Positions 1 through 5,935 of a stretch of 6,717 bases of DNA are shown in pieces. The notes beneath the pieces were generated by a model, which saw nothing but the letters and a program-made list of their open reading frames with translations, ran no database searches and was not told the DNA's origin. The stretch comes from Acidobacteriota bacterium. Its GTDB lineage: Bacteria > Acidobacteriota > Terriglobia > Terriglobales > Acidobacteriaceae. Position numbers and translations under genes: made by a program. The DNA lies in contig JAJXXG010000424.1 in NCBI GenBank assembly GCA_021781255.1, positions 1 to 6,717 on the forward strand. The letters are read 5' to 3'. The stretch's first letter is position 1. Each line of letters starts with the position of its first letter.

Positions 1-2
1 TG

Positions 3-566
3 CAGAGAAAAGGAGGTGCAGGCGGTGGTTCGGGACGCCCGGACTGGTTCTGGAATCCGGAGCAGTACGGCGGAATCCTCTGCGATATCGGATCGCATCA
101 GGTGGACCAGTTCCTGTACTACACGGGCTCGAAGCAGGCTGAAGTGGTGGAGTCGCAGATCGCCAACATACGCCACCCGGATCATCCGCAGTTTCAGGAC
201 TTCGGAGACATGGTGCTGCGCGGCGACCGTGGACTCGGCTACGTGCGGCTTGATTGGTTCACGCCGGACGGCCTTGGCACGTGGGGAGATGGACGGCTGT
301 TCATCCTTGGAACCGATGGATACATCGAAATTCGCAAATATACCAATGTCGCGGTAAGCCGGCAGGGCAATAATCTGTTTCTGGTGGACAGCAAGTCTGC
401 GCGGTACATCGATTGCAATCAGATGCCGCTGCCCTTTGGGCCGGAGTTCGTGGCGGATGTTGTGAATCGCACGCACACGGCTCAGGATCAGGAAGAGTGC
501 CTGCTCGCAGCAGAGTTAGTCATCAAGGCCCAGATGAATGCGAAGCGTGTGATGCTGAAAGACTAG
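3..566 (+). CDS. Gfo/Idh/MocA-family NAD(P)-dependent oxidoreductase, C-terminal part (5' truncated by the window)
   Basis: The reading frame is open from base 3 to the TAG at 564-566, giving 187 residues of a protein whose N-terminal Rossmann domain lies outside the window. A downstream GTG at 102 could be taken for a start, but conserved family sequence continues upstream of it, so it is internal. Visible residues 22-40 carry the family signature GGILCDIGSHQVDQF: glycines, then Asp28 and His32 in a D-x-G-x-H arrangement, where the family's active-site histidine and substrate-contacting residues sit. The rest (residues 50-150) matches the alpha/beta sheet domain, with a late segment typical of the family (GPEFVADVVNR). 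Members oxidise or reduce sugars, inositols or their derivatives using a nicotinamide cofactor, usually in the cytoplasm, though some are Tat-exported. The substrate cannot be told. The neighbouring pectin and rhamnose genes suggest a sugar. The family call is firm; any operon membership is inference. Confidence 0.88.
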   Translation, partial: QRKGGAGGGSGRPDWFWNPEQYGGILCDIGSHQVDQFLYYTGSKQAEVVESQIANIRHPDHPQFQDFGDMVLRGDRGLGYVRLDWFTPDGLGTWGDGRLFILGTDGYIEIRKYTNVAVSRQGNNLFLVDSKSARYIDCNQMPLPFGPEFVADVVNRTHTAQDQEECLLAAELVIKAQMNAKRVMLKD

Positions 567-590
567 TCGCGCGCGCTGCGCAAAACGGCA

Positions 591-630
591 AGCCCCCAGA
601 GTGCATGTCGCATCTAGGTCTACGGGGGCT
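591..630 (+). terminator. Weak hairpin after the oxidoreductase gene, possible terminator
   Basis: AGCCCCC at 591-597 is the exact reverse complement of GGGGGCT at 624-630, giving a 7-bp GC-rich stem around a 26-nt loop, 25 nt after the stop codon of the upstream gene. There is no T-tract on the 3' side and the loop is long, so a classical intrinsic terminator is not shown. It could be a Rho-independent terminator of the U-less kind, an mRNA 3'-end stabiliser, or chance. Confidence 0.3.
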
Positions 631-639
631 GGCGGCAGT

Positions 640-671
640 GCAACGCGGACGCTGAGATTTCTCAGCGTTGC
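640..671. repeat. Perfect 9-bp inverted repeat with a competing outer pairing, in the leader of the cupin gene
   Basis: ACGCTGAGA (649-657) and TCTCAGCGT (660-668) are exact reverse complements separated by only TT, so either DNA strand can fold a tight hairpin and a dimeric regulator could bind it as an operator. A second, mutually exclusive pairing exists: GCAACGC (640-646) is complementary to GCGTTGC (665-671), sharing the right arm. The site lies about 95 nt upstream of the cupin start. No T-tract follows on either side. The dyad is seen directly; its role (operator, terminator or attenuator) is unknown. Confidence 0.6.
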
Positions 672-749
672 CACAGAATTTCAAAAAGCGAGAAGGCTGT
701 TGAGAGCAGAATGCTCCTCCAGCAGCGTTCTCTGCACGAACGGTCATAT

Positions 750-754
750 AGGAG
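750..754 (+). promoter_or_regulatory. Shine-Dalgarno sequence that sets the cupin start
   Basis: AGGAG lies 7 nt before the ATG at 762. The same reading frame is open further upstream to an ATG at 711, but that one has no comparable ribosome-binding site. Starting at 762 places a twin-arginine signal at the very N terminus. Confidence 0.7.
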
Positions 755-761
755 TGATGCA

Positions 762-1211
762 ATGGGAGTGACGAGACGCGAAGTGATTGCGGGACTGCTG
801 GCCATGCCTGCACTGCAGATAACAGCCACGGCGGCCGAGCAAGAGCCGGTGATGGGGCCGACGGTCTTCCACTGGAGCGAGATGAAGCCGGCTAAGACAA
901 AAGTGGGCGAGGTGCGCCAGCTCTGCAAAACGCCCACCGCAACCTTGGATCAGTTAGAGATGCACGTGACAACGCTGAACCCGGGCGAGATGCCGCATCC
1001 TCCGCATCGCCATGTGAATGAGGAGCTGATCATTATGCGCGAAGGTGAATGCGAGACGCTCTCCGACGGCAAGTGGGTCAAGGTGGGACCTGGCTCGGTC
1101 ATCTTCAACGCGTCCAATCGGCTGCACGGGCTCCGCAATATCGGCACAATCCCGGCGGTGTATCACGTCATCAACTGGAGCCCGAACAAGGCAATTTCCG
1201 CCAAAGCCTAG
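762..1211 (+). CDS. Small exported cupin-domain protein (cupin_2 type) with Tat-like signal peptide
   Basis: 149 residues. Residues 4-9 (TRREVI) with the following hydrophobic stretch to about residue 24 look like a short twin-arginine signal, with a likely cleavage after the ATAA around residue 25. The cupin beta-barrel occupies about residues 63-138. Motif 1 is present: G75, then H82-x-H84, E88 and G95. Motif 2 contributes H122 and N126 in LHGLRN. Thus the three His and one Glu that bind a divalent metal in single-domain cupins are all kept. Such proteins include isomerases, dioxygenases and sugar-binding proteins, and the substrate here is unknown. Export through Tat would fit a protein that folds around its metal in the cytoplasm. 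It sits between an oxidoreductase and rhamnose genes on the same strand, but with gaps of 195 and 316 nt, so it is probably transcribed on its own. The fold is confident, the export signal fairly so, and the reaction is not known. Confidence 0.85.
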   Translation: MGVTRREVIAGLLAMPALQITATAAEQEPVMGPTVFHWSEMKPAKTKVGEVRQLCKTPTATLDQLEMHVTTLNPGEMPHPPHRHVNEELIIMREGECETLSDGKWVKVGPGSVIFNASNRLHGLRNIGTIPAVYHVINWSPNKAISAKA

Positions 1212-1230
1212 CTTTTCATCAGACAGCTGA

Positions 1231-1250
1231 GGCTCGATTATTTACGAGCC
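1231..1250 (+). terminator. Hairpin 20 nt after the cupin stop codon, possible terminator
   Basis: GGCTCG (1231-1236) pairs exactly with CGAGCC (1245-1250) around an 8-nt AT-rich loop. Its position just after the cupin stop fits a transcript end, but the stem is short and no T-run follows, so function is uncertain. Confidence 0.35.
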
Positions 1251-1476
1251 GCACGTCTGCAGAACTGCGTGGCGATATAAAGGCTGTCGAAGATGAGCAG
1301 CGACGGAGTGTTCCAGCGTGACAGGCTGATCCGATGCGGCTGAGGGCGCGCTTGCGGTTGGTGATTTGAATGCACCGCCGGAATGCGCTGGGGAGACTGC
1401 ATCCACACAGGGGAGAACTGTAACTATCCTCGGCAAGCGAACTGGTATGCCAAACCAAGTTCATTCCTGAAACTGT

Positions 1477-1506
1477 TTTACTGTGGGATGCTCAAGCATG
1501 TACATT
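1477..1506 (+). promoter_or_regulatory. Candidate sigma70-type promoter for rhaM with an inverted repeat in its spacer
   Basis: TTTACT (1477-1482, four of six matches to TTGACA) is followed after 18 nt by TACATT (1501-1506, four of six matches to TATAAT). Transcription would begin near 1513, giving a very short leader before the ATG at 1528. Between the boxes lies ATGCT-CA-AGCAT (1488-1499), overlapping the palindrome ATGTACAT (1498-1505), a position where a repressor would block polymerase. The matches are modest and many such pairs arise by chance. Confidence 0.28.
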
Positions 1507-1527
1507 TAGCAATTCAAGAAGAATTCC

Positions 1528-1845
1528 ATGCGCATTTGTTTTCTGTTGAAGGTCCGTGCTGACAAGGTTGAGGAGTACAAGGCGCGCCATGCAGAGGTGT
1601 GGCCAGAGATGATCAACGCGCTGCGTGAGACAGGATGGCGAAACTACTCTCTGTTTCTAAGGCCGGATGGATTACTTGTCGGCTACCTTGAGAGCGATGA
1701 TTTTGAGCAGTCGTGCGCAGGGATGAAGCAGCATCCTGTAAACGCAAAATGGCAGGAAGAGATGGCGCCTTACTTTGAATCGTTGAGCGTGGGAGGAGCG
1801 GACGACAACATGGTTCCGCTCCAGGAAGTCTTCCATCTTGATTAA
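1528..1845 (+). CDS. rhaM: L-rhamnose mutarotase
   Basis: 105 residues, the usual length of the family (the E. coli enzyme has 104). It interconverts alpha- and beta-L-rhamnopyranose in the cytoplasm so that rhamnose isomerase receives its preferred anomer. The family signature is clear: Y17 and H21 in EEYKARHAEVWPEM, with H21 at the place of the catalytic histidine, then N39-Y40 in RNYSLFL, W75 in NAKWQEEM, and the closing LQEVFHL. The E. coli enzyme has a Trp pair near residue 76; here the second is Gln76, a variant I recall as common in this COG. The fold is a small ferredoxin-like alpha/beta barrel acting as a dimer. The start is the ATG at 1528; the ribosome-binding site is weak (AGAAG at 1517-1521). 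It lies 126 nt upstream of a GH28 gene on the same strand and near a GH106-like gene, so it probably handles rhamnose released by them. Only the mutarotase is here; the isomerase, kinase and aldolase must lie elsewhere. Confidence 0.93.
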   Translation: MRICFLLKVRADKVEEYKARHAEVWPEMINALRETGWRNYSLFLRPDGLLVGYLESDDFEQSCAGMKQHPVNAKWQEEMAPYFESLSVGGADDNMVPLQEVFHLD

Positions 1846-1857
1846 TGTAAGCGGACA
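1846..1857 (+). promoter_or_regulatory. LacI-type operator half-site candidate upstream of the GH28 gene
   Basis: TGTAAGCG (1846-1853) followed by GACA begins immediately after the rhaM stop codon and about 115 nt upstream of the GH28 start. The same TGTAAGCG plus ACA occurs at 5912-5922 in front of the other hydrolase gene. TGTAAGCG matches one half of the dyad typical of LacI/CcpA-like sites (TGTAAGCGCTTACA). Here only the half is good, so binding is speculative. Confidence 0.25.
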
Positions 1858-1864
1858 ACCATTG

Positions 1865-1901
1865 CCTGAAAACTCCTTGCCGAAGTTGTAATCCTTTCAG
1901 G
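1865..1901 (+). repeat. Inverted repeat in the rhaM-GH28 gap
   Basis: CCTGAAA (1865-1871) and TTTCAGG (1895-1901) are exact reverse complements with a 23-nt loop. A nested AACT/AGTT pairing (1871-1874 and 1884-1887) is an alternative. It could be a weak terminator or processing stem separating rhaM from the GH28 gene. No T-run follows. Confidence 0.3.
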
Positions 1902-1971
1902 TTCACCGACCAGTACGTCTGATTTCAGAAAACGCAAGCTGTACAACCGTGATTGATGATGAGGAGGTTTC

Positions 1972-3618
1972 ATGAGTTCATTTAGTTCCATGCGCCGCGA
2001 CTTCCTGCGTGCAGGTAGTCTCGGCATAGCAGGCGCCGCGGTCCCAGCGATTTCCATTCCGGCTTTGGCGAGTGCCAAGAAGATGGCCGTCGCGAGTGCG
2101 TCGGATGGCGTCTTCAATGTACGCAAATATGGCGCTGCGGGAGATGGCAAAGCGGTGGATACTCCGGCCGTGAATCGTGCCATCGAGGCCGCAGCAGCCG
2201 CCGGGGGCGGAGTTGTGTTATTTCCGCCGGGCACGTATCTGTGCTTTTCTATCCATCTCAAGAGCAATGTCCATCTTCATCTGCAGCAGGGCAGCACCAT
2301 TCTCGCGGCAGATTCGCCGCTTCCCGGTCAGGAGACCGGCTACAACGGCGGAGTCTATGATGCGGCCGAGCCGAAAACGGCATGGGACCCCTATCAGGAC
2401 TACGGCCACAATCATTGGCATAACTCACTCATCTGGGGCGAGGACATTCACGACTTCAGCATCACCGGCCCCGGCCTCATCTGGGGCAAGGGGTTATCGA
2501 ATGGTCGTGGCCGTCGCGGTGACGGTGCTCCTTTTGTTGCGGAGCAAAGCGGTGTAGGGAATAAGGCGATTGCGCTGAAGAACTGCCATAACGTTCTGCT
2601 TCGGGATTTCTCGATTCTTAAGGGCGGTCATTTCGGATTGCTGCTCACCGCTGTTGACAACATGACTATCGATAACCTGAAGATTGATACCGATCGCGAC
2701 GGCATGGATATTGATTGCTGCCAGAATGTGCGCGTATCCAATTGCACGGTGAACTCTCCGTGGGACGACGGCATTTGCCCCAAATCCAGTTTCGGATTGG
2801 GATACGCCCGGCCCACGAAGAACCTCACAATTACCAACTGCTGGGTCACCGGCTGTTATGAGCTGGGTTCTGTGCTGGACGGAACCTTCAAGAAGTACGC
2901 GCCGGATGTCCATGTTCCGCGCACGGGAAGAATCAAGTGCGGCACAGAGTCAAACGGTGGTTTCATCAACGTGACCATCTCGAACTGTGTCTTCGAGGGC
3001 TGCCAGGGATATGCTCTTGAGACCGTGGACGGAGCGCTCCTGGAAGATATCACCATCACGAACACAACCATGCGCGACCTTGTTTCGGGCCCGGTGTTCA
3101 TGCGCCTTGGAGCGCGGCTGCGTGGACCGAAGGAGAGCACCCAAGTCGGCACATTGCGGCGTGTATTGATCAGCAACCTGGAGTGCTATAACGCCCCGAT
3201 GAAGTACAGCTCCATCCTCAGTGGCATACCCGGGTACAACATTCAGGACGTAAAGCTCTCGAATATTTACGTTGAGACCGCTGGTGGTGCGACGGCTGAA
3301 AGCGCAAACCTGCAGTTGCCTGAGTCGGAGAATAAATATCCGGAGCCGACCATGTTTGGAGCTACATCCGCATCGGGGTTCTACGTGCGGCATGTGCGCA
3401 ATCTTGAGATGAGTCATGTAGAGATTGCCAATGCCGCTCCCGACCCCAGGCCGGCATTCCAGTTGCACGATGTGGAGCGCGCGGACTTTTTCGCCATTAC
3501 GGCCCCGCGCAGTGCAGAGGGTGCATTCGCCTTAAACAACGTAAAGGACTTCCGCCTTGGCTGGAGTCGAGCTGCCGCGGATGTCAATCTCAGCACGGCC
3601 GATAACAAGAAGCTCTAA
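1972..3618 (+). CDS. Tat-exported GH28 family glycoside hydrolase (polygalacturonase / rhamnogalacturonan hydrolase-like)
   Basis: 548 residues. A twin-arginine signal occupies the N terminus (M7-R8-R9-D10-F11-L12, hydrophobic to about residue 34, cleavage near ALASA at 31-35). The GH28 N-terminal motif follows at 48-90 (FNVRKYGAAGDGK, then VVLFPPGTYL), and then a right-handed parallel beta-helix to about residue 530. Active-site landmarks: D241-R-D243-G in place of the classic NTD, the catalytic pair D265-D266, and R320-I-K322. The classic GHG is replaced by G294-CYELGS. These substitutions point away from simple endo-polygalacturonases towards a subfamily acting on rhamnogalacturonan or unusual galacturonides, by inverting hydrolysis, in the periplasm or outside the cell. 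The ATG at 1972 is chosen because GAGGAGG (1961-1967) precedes it by 4 nt. An ATG at 1990 would also keep the RR motif but lacks such a site. Neighbouring rhaM and GH106-like genes support a pectin role. Family confident, exact substrate not. Confidence 0.92.
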   Translation: MSSFSSMRRDFLRAGSLGIAGAAVPAISIPALASAKKMAVASASDGVFNVRKYGAAGDGKAVDTPAVNRAIEAAAAAGGGVVLFPPGTYLCFSIHLKSNVHLHLQQGSTILAADSPLPGQETGYNGGVYDAAEPKTAWDPYQDYGHNHWHNSLIWGEDIHDFSITGPGLIWGKGLSNGRGRRGDGAPFVAEQSGVGNKAIALKNCHNVLLRDFSILKGGHFGLLLTAVDNMTIDNLKIDTDRDGMDIDCCQNVRVSNCTVNSPWDDGICPKSSFGLGYARPTKNLTITNCWVTGCYELGSVLDGTFKKYAPDVHVPRTGRIKCGTESNGGFINVTISNCVFEGCQGYALETVDGALLEDITITNTTMRDLVSGPVFMRLGARLRGPKESTQVGTLRRVLISNLECYNAPMKYSSILSGIPGYNIQDVKLSNIYVETAGGATAESANLQLPESENKYPEPTMFGATSASGFYVRHVRNLEMSHVEIANAAPDPRPAFQLHDVERADFFAITAPRSAEGAFALNNVKDFRLGWSRAAADVNLSTADNKKL

Positions 3619-3622
3619 GAAC

Positions 3623-3661
3623 CGCTGCGCGCATCATCGAACCACGAGGATGCGCGCAGTG
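3623..3661. terminator. Strong bidirectional hairpin between convergent hydrolase genes
   Basis: CTGCGCGCATC (3625-3635) and GATGCGCGCAG (3649-3659) form a perfect 11-bp stem. A G-T wobble (3624/3660) and a C-G pair (3623/3661) extend it outward. Inside, TCG (3637-3639) pairs with CGA (3645-3647) around the loop AACCA. The hairpin begins 4 nt after the GH28 stop codon, and its stem contains the last codons of the minus-strand gene, whose TGA reads at 3636-3634. It could stop transcription from both sides. Neither side has a long T-run; on the minus strand only a weak TTCTT follows. Confidence 0.6.
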
Positions 3662-5895
3662 TACGGTTGCAAAGCCAGATGGACTTCTGGATTGTGCCCA
3701 GCACGCTGAGTCTGCAATTGTGTTATCGTGCCTGTCTGTGCATCCCACACCTCAACGGTCCTTCCTTCGCTCAAGAACGTAATCGTGTCATCGATTGTCT
3801 TGTCGCCTTCATTGAAGAAGAGATAACAATCCGCATCTTTCCATTTGCGCTTCATCACGCGCAGAGCTGTATCCCGAGTCGCTGTTCTAACTGCCGGCTC
3901 CACGATTGCGGCGCCGATTCCATTGGTCAGCAATGCTGGCAGATCCAGCGGCTGAGGCCTTTGCGCTGGAGGATAAGCGGGTGGAGTGGGTGTGGCGGGT
4001 AGTTGATCGTTGAGCTGAGTTGCCCACGAAAGTTCGGAGGGACTGATCGGCACTGCATCCCGCATCGACTGCCCATAGACGTAGTCAGGAAGATTGCCGA
4101 GGAAAACAACTTTGCCTCCCGCCTGGGAGAAGGACCTCAGGCGCGCAGCGGCCTGCCTTGAAAGCATCACTGGATCGGGCAGAATGACCGTGCGATAGCT
4201 GTTGCCACTTTGGGTTGCAAAACTTCCACCATGCAGTACGAGCTCGGTTGCCAGAGCATCCTCATTCACAATGTCAAAGTCAATTTGATGCTCACTCAGC
4301 AGGCGCTCTGCCGATACAAACTGCTCATTGGTCCTGCTGCTGCCGAGCCAGAGGGAACTGGACGGGAGTAAAAGTGCGACAGTAGTATCCGGACGCCCCA
4401 TTGACATCACGTAGCTCATTCTTTGTGCGTATTGGGTCAGTGCAGGAAATTCCGGATCTTGCATGTAAGCGGAAGGACGACTGGTGCCCGATGCGGAAGA
4501 AGGAAAGTACATCATCTCCACCTGGTTGATTCCGCGCACAAATTGCTCATTCAGAATGTAGCGGGCCATATCGACGTCTGGATTGGGGCGATAGGCAGCA
4601 AAGCTTTCCGTGAAGGAGCGCGGTCGTCCGTACAGATGAGCAGCAGAGCTTGCAAGTCGAGGATAGTCCGAGATCGTATCCTTCCATATCTGATGCCAGA
4701 TTGCGTCAATGCCGGGAACTTGGACCAGACGCATATCGCGTAGGAAGTCGCCTTCGCTGCGAACCAGATCCATCTGTGATTCCTCGTGGTTCAGATGAAC
4801 CTGATACTCGAGGTGGTTTGCAGCACACCATTGACCTTGAGGTTCAAAGAAGCTCTTCGCGAACATCTGAGAAAACACATCATAGTAGTCCGCTTGAATT
4901 CTGAGTTGTTCCGCCGTCAGATGAATTGTGGGCAGCGTCTGCTTGTGCGATGGCGTTTGTGCGAACATCGCGACGTACGGCTGAACATCGTAGCCCTTTA
5001 ATCTGCGAAACTCTTCAAAGAATGCAGGCGTCCAGGGCAGGCCACTGATTGAGTAGTCAGGCTCATCTCCGCGAAAGCCAAGGATTGTTTTTCCAAACTC
5101 ATCCCCGACAAATCGCTTATATCGCTCGTGCGTAAATGCAAGGTACTGCTGTGTCGCTTGCGGATTGAGATAGTCTTCCAGTGACTGCGAAGCGTCCTTC
5201 ACACGATGTGGATTCGTGTCAGACCGTGTAGGAGAAGTGCGAAATTCGTGGGCTGCCAAGAGCAGTGTCCAATCGCCTTCAGGTGCTGTCCAGTCCAAGG
5301 TCGAATCCGTCAGCGGAACGGGCATGGCAGAGCCTGATTGATTCACGGCGGCCGCGCTTACTACTGTGTTCGACAGGTGCATCTTCACATGCGCTCCAGC
5401 AGAAACCGGAATTCTCTGTTCAATCTCGAGCGCCTGCATGCGCAGAGCCGGAGCATCGGTGGTGAAGCGCCCGCCTGCAAATCCACTTGGATAGCCGGCA
5501 TCATCCACAATCCATACGCGCATATGCCGTCTCTTTGCTTCCAGCACAAACTTGCGAAAGAAGGCAAAGTATTCGTCGGACAGGTAGGCGAACAGCATTC
5601 CGTAACCTGCTTGTACAGTGACCGCCTGAAAGCCCATGCGATGCATTGTGTCCAGGTCACGCCCGATCTGTTCGATCGTTACGCTTCCGTTGAGCCCGTA
5701 GTACGGCTCGGGTCCATACTCTGGAGCTGGTTCAGCCCAACGGCGTGCAATCGAGTGCGCTGTGGGTATTTGAAGGTGCTGCCAGGCCTGCTGTGCGTGA
5801 TCAGGTATTGCGCTGAAGAGCAGTAGGAATGAGAAGAAGAAAGCGCGGGCACAATTTTGCATGAATAGATAGCTCTGGGTGGAATTGAGCTGCAT
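3634..5895 (-). CDS. Secreted GH106-like glycoside hydrolase (putative alpha-L-rhamnosidase)
   Basis: 753 residues with a Sec-type signal peptide (hydrophobic residues 18-30, likely cleavage near DHAQQ at 32-36). The central catalytic region resembles GH106 barrels: a GFQAVTVQ strand at 88-95, DDAGYPSGFAGG at 131-142, RGDEPDY at 275-281, WTPAFFEEFRRLKGYD at 288-303, SFTESFAAY at 427-435 and a conserved helix-strand segment at 449-467 (NEQF, RGINQ, MMYFPSS). Residues 500-600 form an alpha/beta domain and 713-725 (VEVWDAQTGTI) a beta domain typical of the group. Glutamates E278 and E430 are candidates for catalysis, but I cannot align them. Characterised GH106 enzymes are nearer 900-1100 residues with a C-terminal jelly-roll that seems absent here. 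The frame stays open upstream to 6258, across the divergent gene, but that part lacks protein character. The ATG at 5895 has AGGGGG 7 nt upstream and starts the signal peptide; an ATG at 5862 is an alternative. It would remove rhamnose from rhamnogalacturonan or glycosides. Confidence 0.8.
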   Translation of the reverse strand: MQLNSTQSYLFMQNCARAFFFSFLLLFSAIPDHAQQAWQHLQIPTAHSIARRWAEPAPEYGPEPYYGLNGSVTIEQIGRDLDTMHRMGFQAVTVQAGYGMLFAYLSDEYFAFFRKFVLEAKRRHMRVWIVDDAGYPSGFAGGRFTTDAPALRMQALEIEQRIPVSAGAHVKMHLSNTVVSAAAVNQSGSAMPVPLTDSTLDWTAPEGDWTLLLAAHEFRTSPTRSDTNPHRVKDASQSLEDYLNPQATQQYLAFTHERYKRFVGDEFGKTILGFRGDEPDYSISGLPWTPAFFEEFRRLKGYDVQPYVAMFAQTPSHKQTLPTIHLTAEQLRIQADYYDVFSQMFAKSFFEPQGQWCAANHLEYQVHLNHEESQMDLVRSEGDFLRDMRLVQVPGIDAIWHQIWKDTISDYPRLASSAAHLYGRPRSFTESFAAYRPNPDVDMARYILNEQFVRGINQVEMMYFPSSASGTSRPSAYMQDPEFPALTQYAQRMSYVMSMGRPDTTVALLLPSSSLWLGSSRTNEQFVSAERLLSEHQIDFDIVNEDALATELVLHGGSFATQSGNSYRTVILPDPVMLSRQAAARLRSFSQAGGKVVFLGNLPDYVYGQSMRDAVPISPSELSWATQLNDQLPATPTPPAYPPAQRPQPLDLPALLTNGIGAAIVEPAVRTATRDTALRVMKRKWKDADCYLFFNEGDKTIDDTITFLSEGRTVEVWDAQTGTITQLQTQRAGHNPEVHLALQPYTARILVVR

Positions 5896-5896
5896 C

Positions 5897-5929
5897 GACG
5901 ATCCCCCTGATTGTAAGCGACAGATCGTC
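5897..5929 (-). promoter_or_regulatory. Leader hairpin enclosing the ribosome-binding site of the GH106-like gene
   Basis: Read on the minus strand, GACGATC (5929 to 5923) and GATCGTC (5903 to 5897) form a perfect 7-bp stem that ends one base before the ATG at 5895. Its 19-nt loop carries most of the Shine-Dalgarno AGGGGG (5908 to 5903). The last G of that sequence is the first base of the 3' arm. In RNA this could hide or present the start site, giving translational control. It could equally be a DNA operator. The pairing is seen directly; the role is inferred. Confidence 0.4.
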
Positions 5930-5933
5930 TTAC
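5912..5933. promoter_or_regulatory. Operator-like near-palindrome with TGTAAGCG half-site in the divergent region
   Basis: TGTAAGCG with ACA (5912-5922) is followed by TCG-T-CTTAC, so GTAAG-CGA (5913-5920) and TCG-T-CTTAC (5925-5933) make an inverted repeat with one bulged base. The same TGTAAGCG-ACA occurs at 1846-1857 in front of the GH28 gene. It lies 17-38 nt upstream of the GH106-like start and just upstream of a candidate promoter for the VOC gene, a fitting place for a sugar-responsive LacI-type repressor. No regulator gene is in the window. Confidence 0.3.
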
Positions 5934-5935
5934 CC

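Larger units (their letters stand above)
1212..1527. other. 316-nt gap between the cupin and rhaM genes
   Basis: I find no convincing gene or RNA gene here. Short open frames on both strands have no recognisable protein character and no good ribosome-binding sites. The first part holds a small hairpin (1231-1250). The last 60 nt turn AT-richer and carry a candidate promoter for rhaM. The middle (about 1260-1430) has no structure I can name. It may be a decayed gene or simply a control region. Confidence 0.5.

Noticed and set aside
16..357. A 113-codon plus-strand frame at the window start
   Set aside because: The third frame over the same bases encodes clear Gfo/Idh/MocA sequence. This one is Arg/Ser-rich nonsense in a shifted frame.
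1219..1464. Minus-strand open frames in the cupin-rhaM gap, possible small gene
   Set aside because: The translations are Ser/Arg-rich without domain character and no ribosome-binding site stands before the starts. I treat the gap as non-coding.
1511..1525. AATTC-AAGAA-GAATT inverted repeat before the rhaM start
   Set aside because: Only 5 bp per arm of AT-rich sequence around the ribosome-binding site, easily due to chance.
1886..1946. TTGTA ... TACAA pair and a TGTACA palindrome in the GH28 leader
   Set aside because: The arms are short and more than 50 nt apart. There is no supporting second copy, and no convincing promoter boxes are positioned by them.
2494..3468. Several open frames of 100-170 codons antisense to the GH28 gene
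   Set aside because: They mirror a strongly conserved GH28 coding sequence, have no recognisable protein features and overlap one another.
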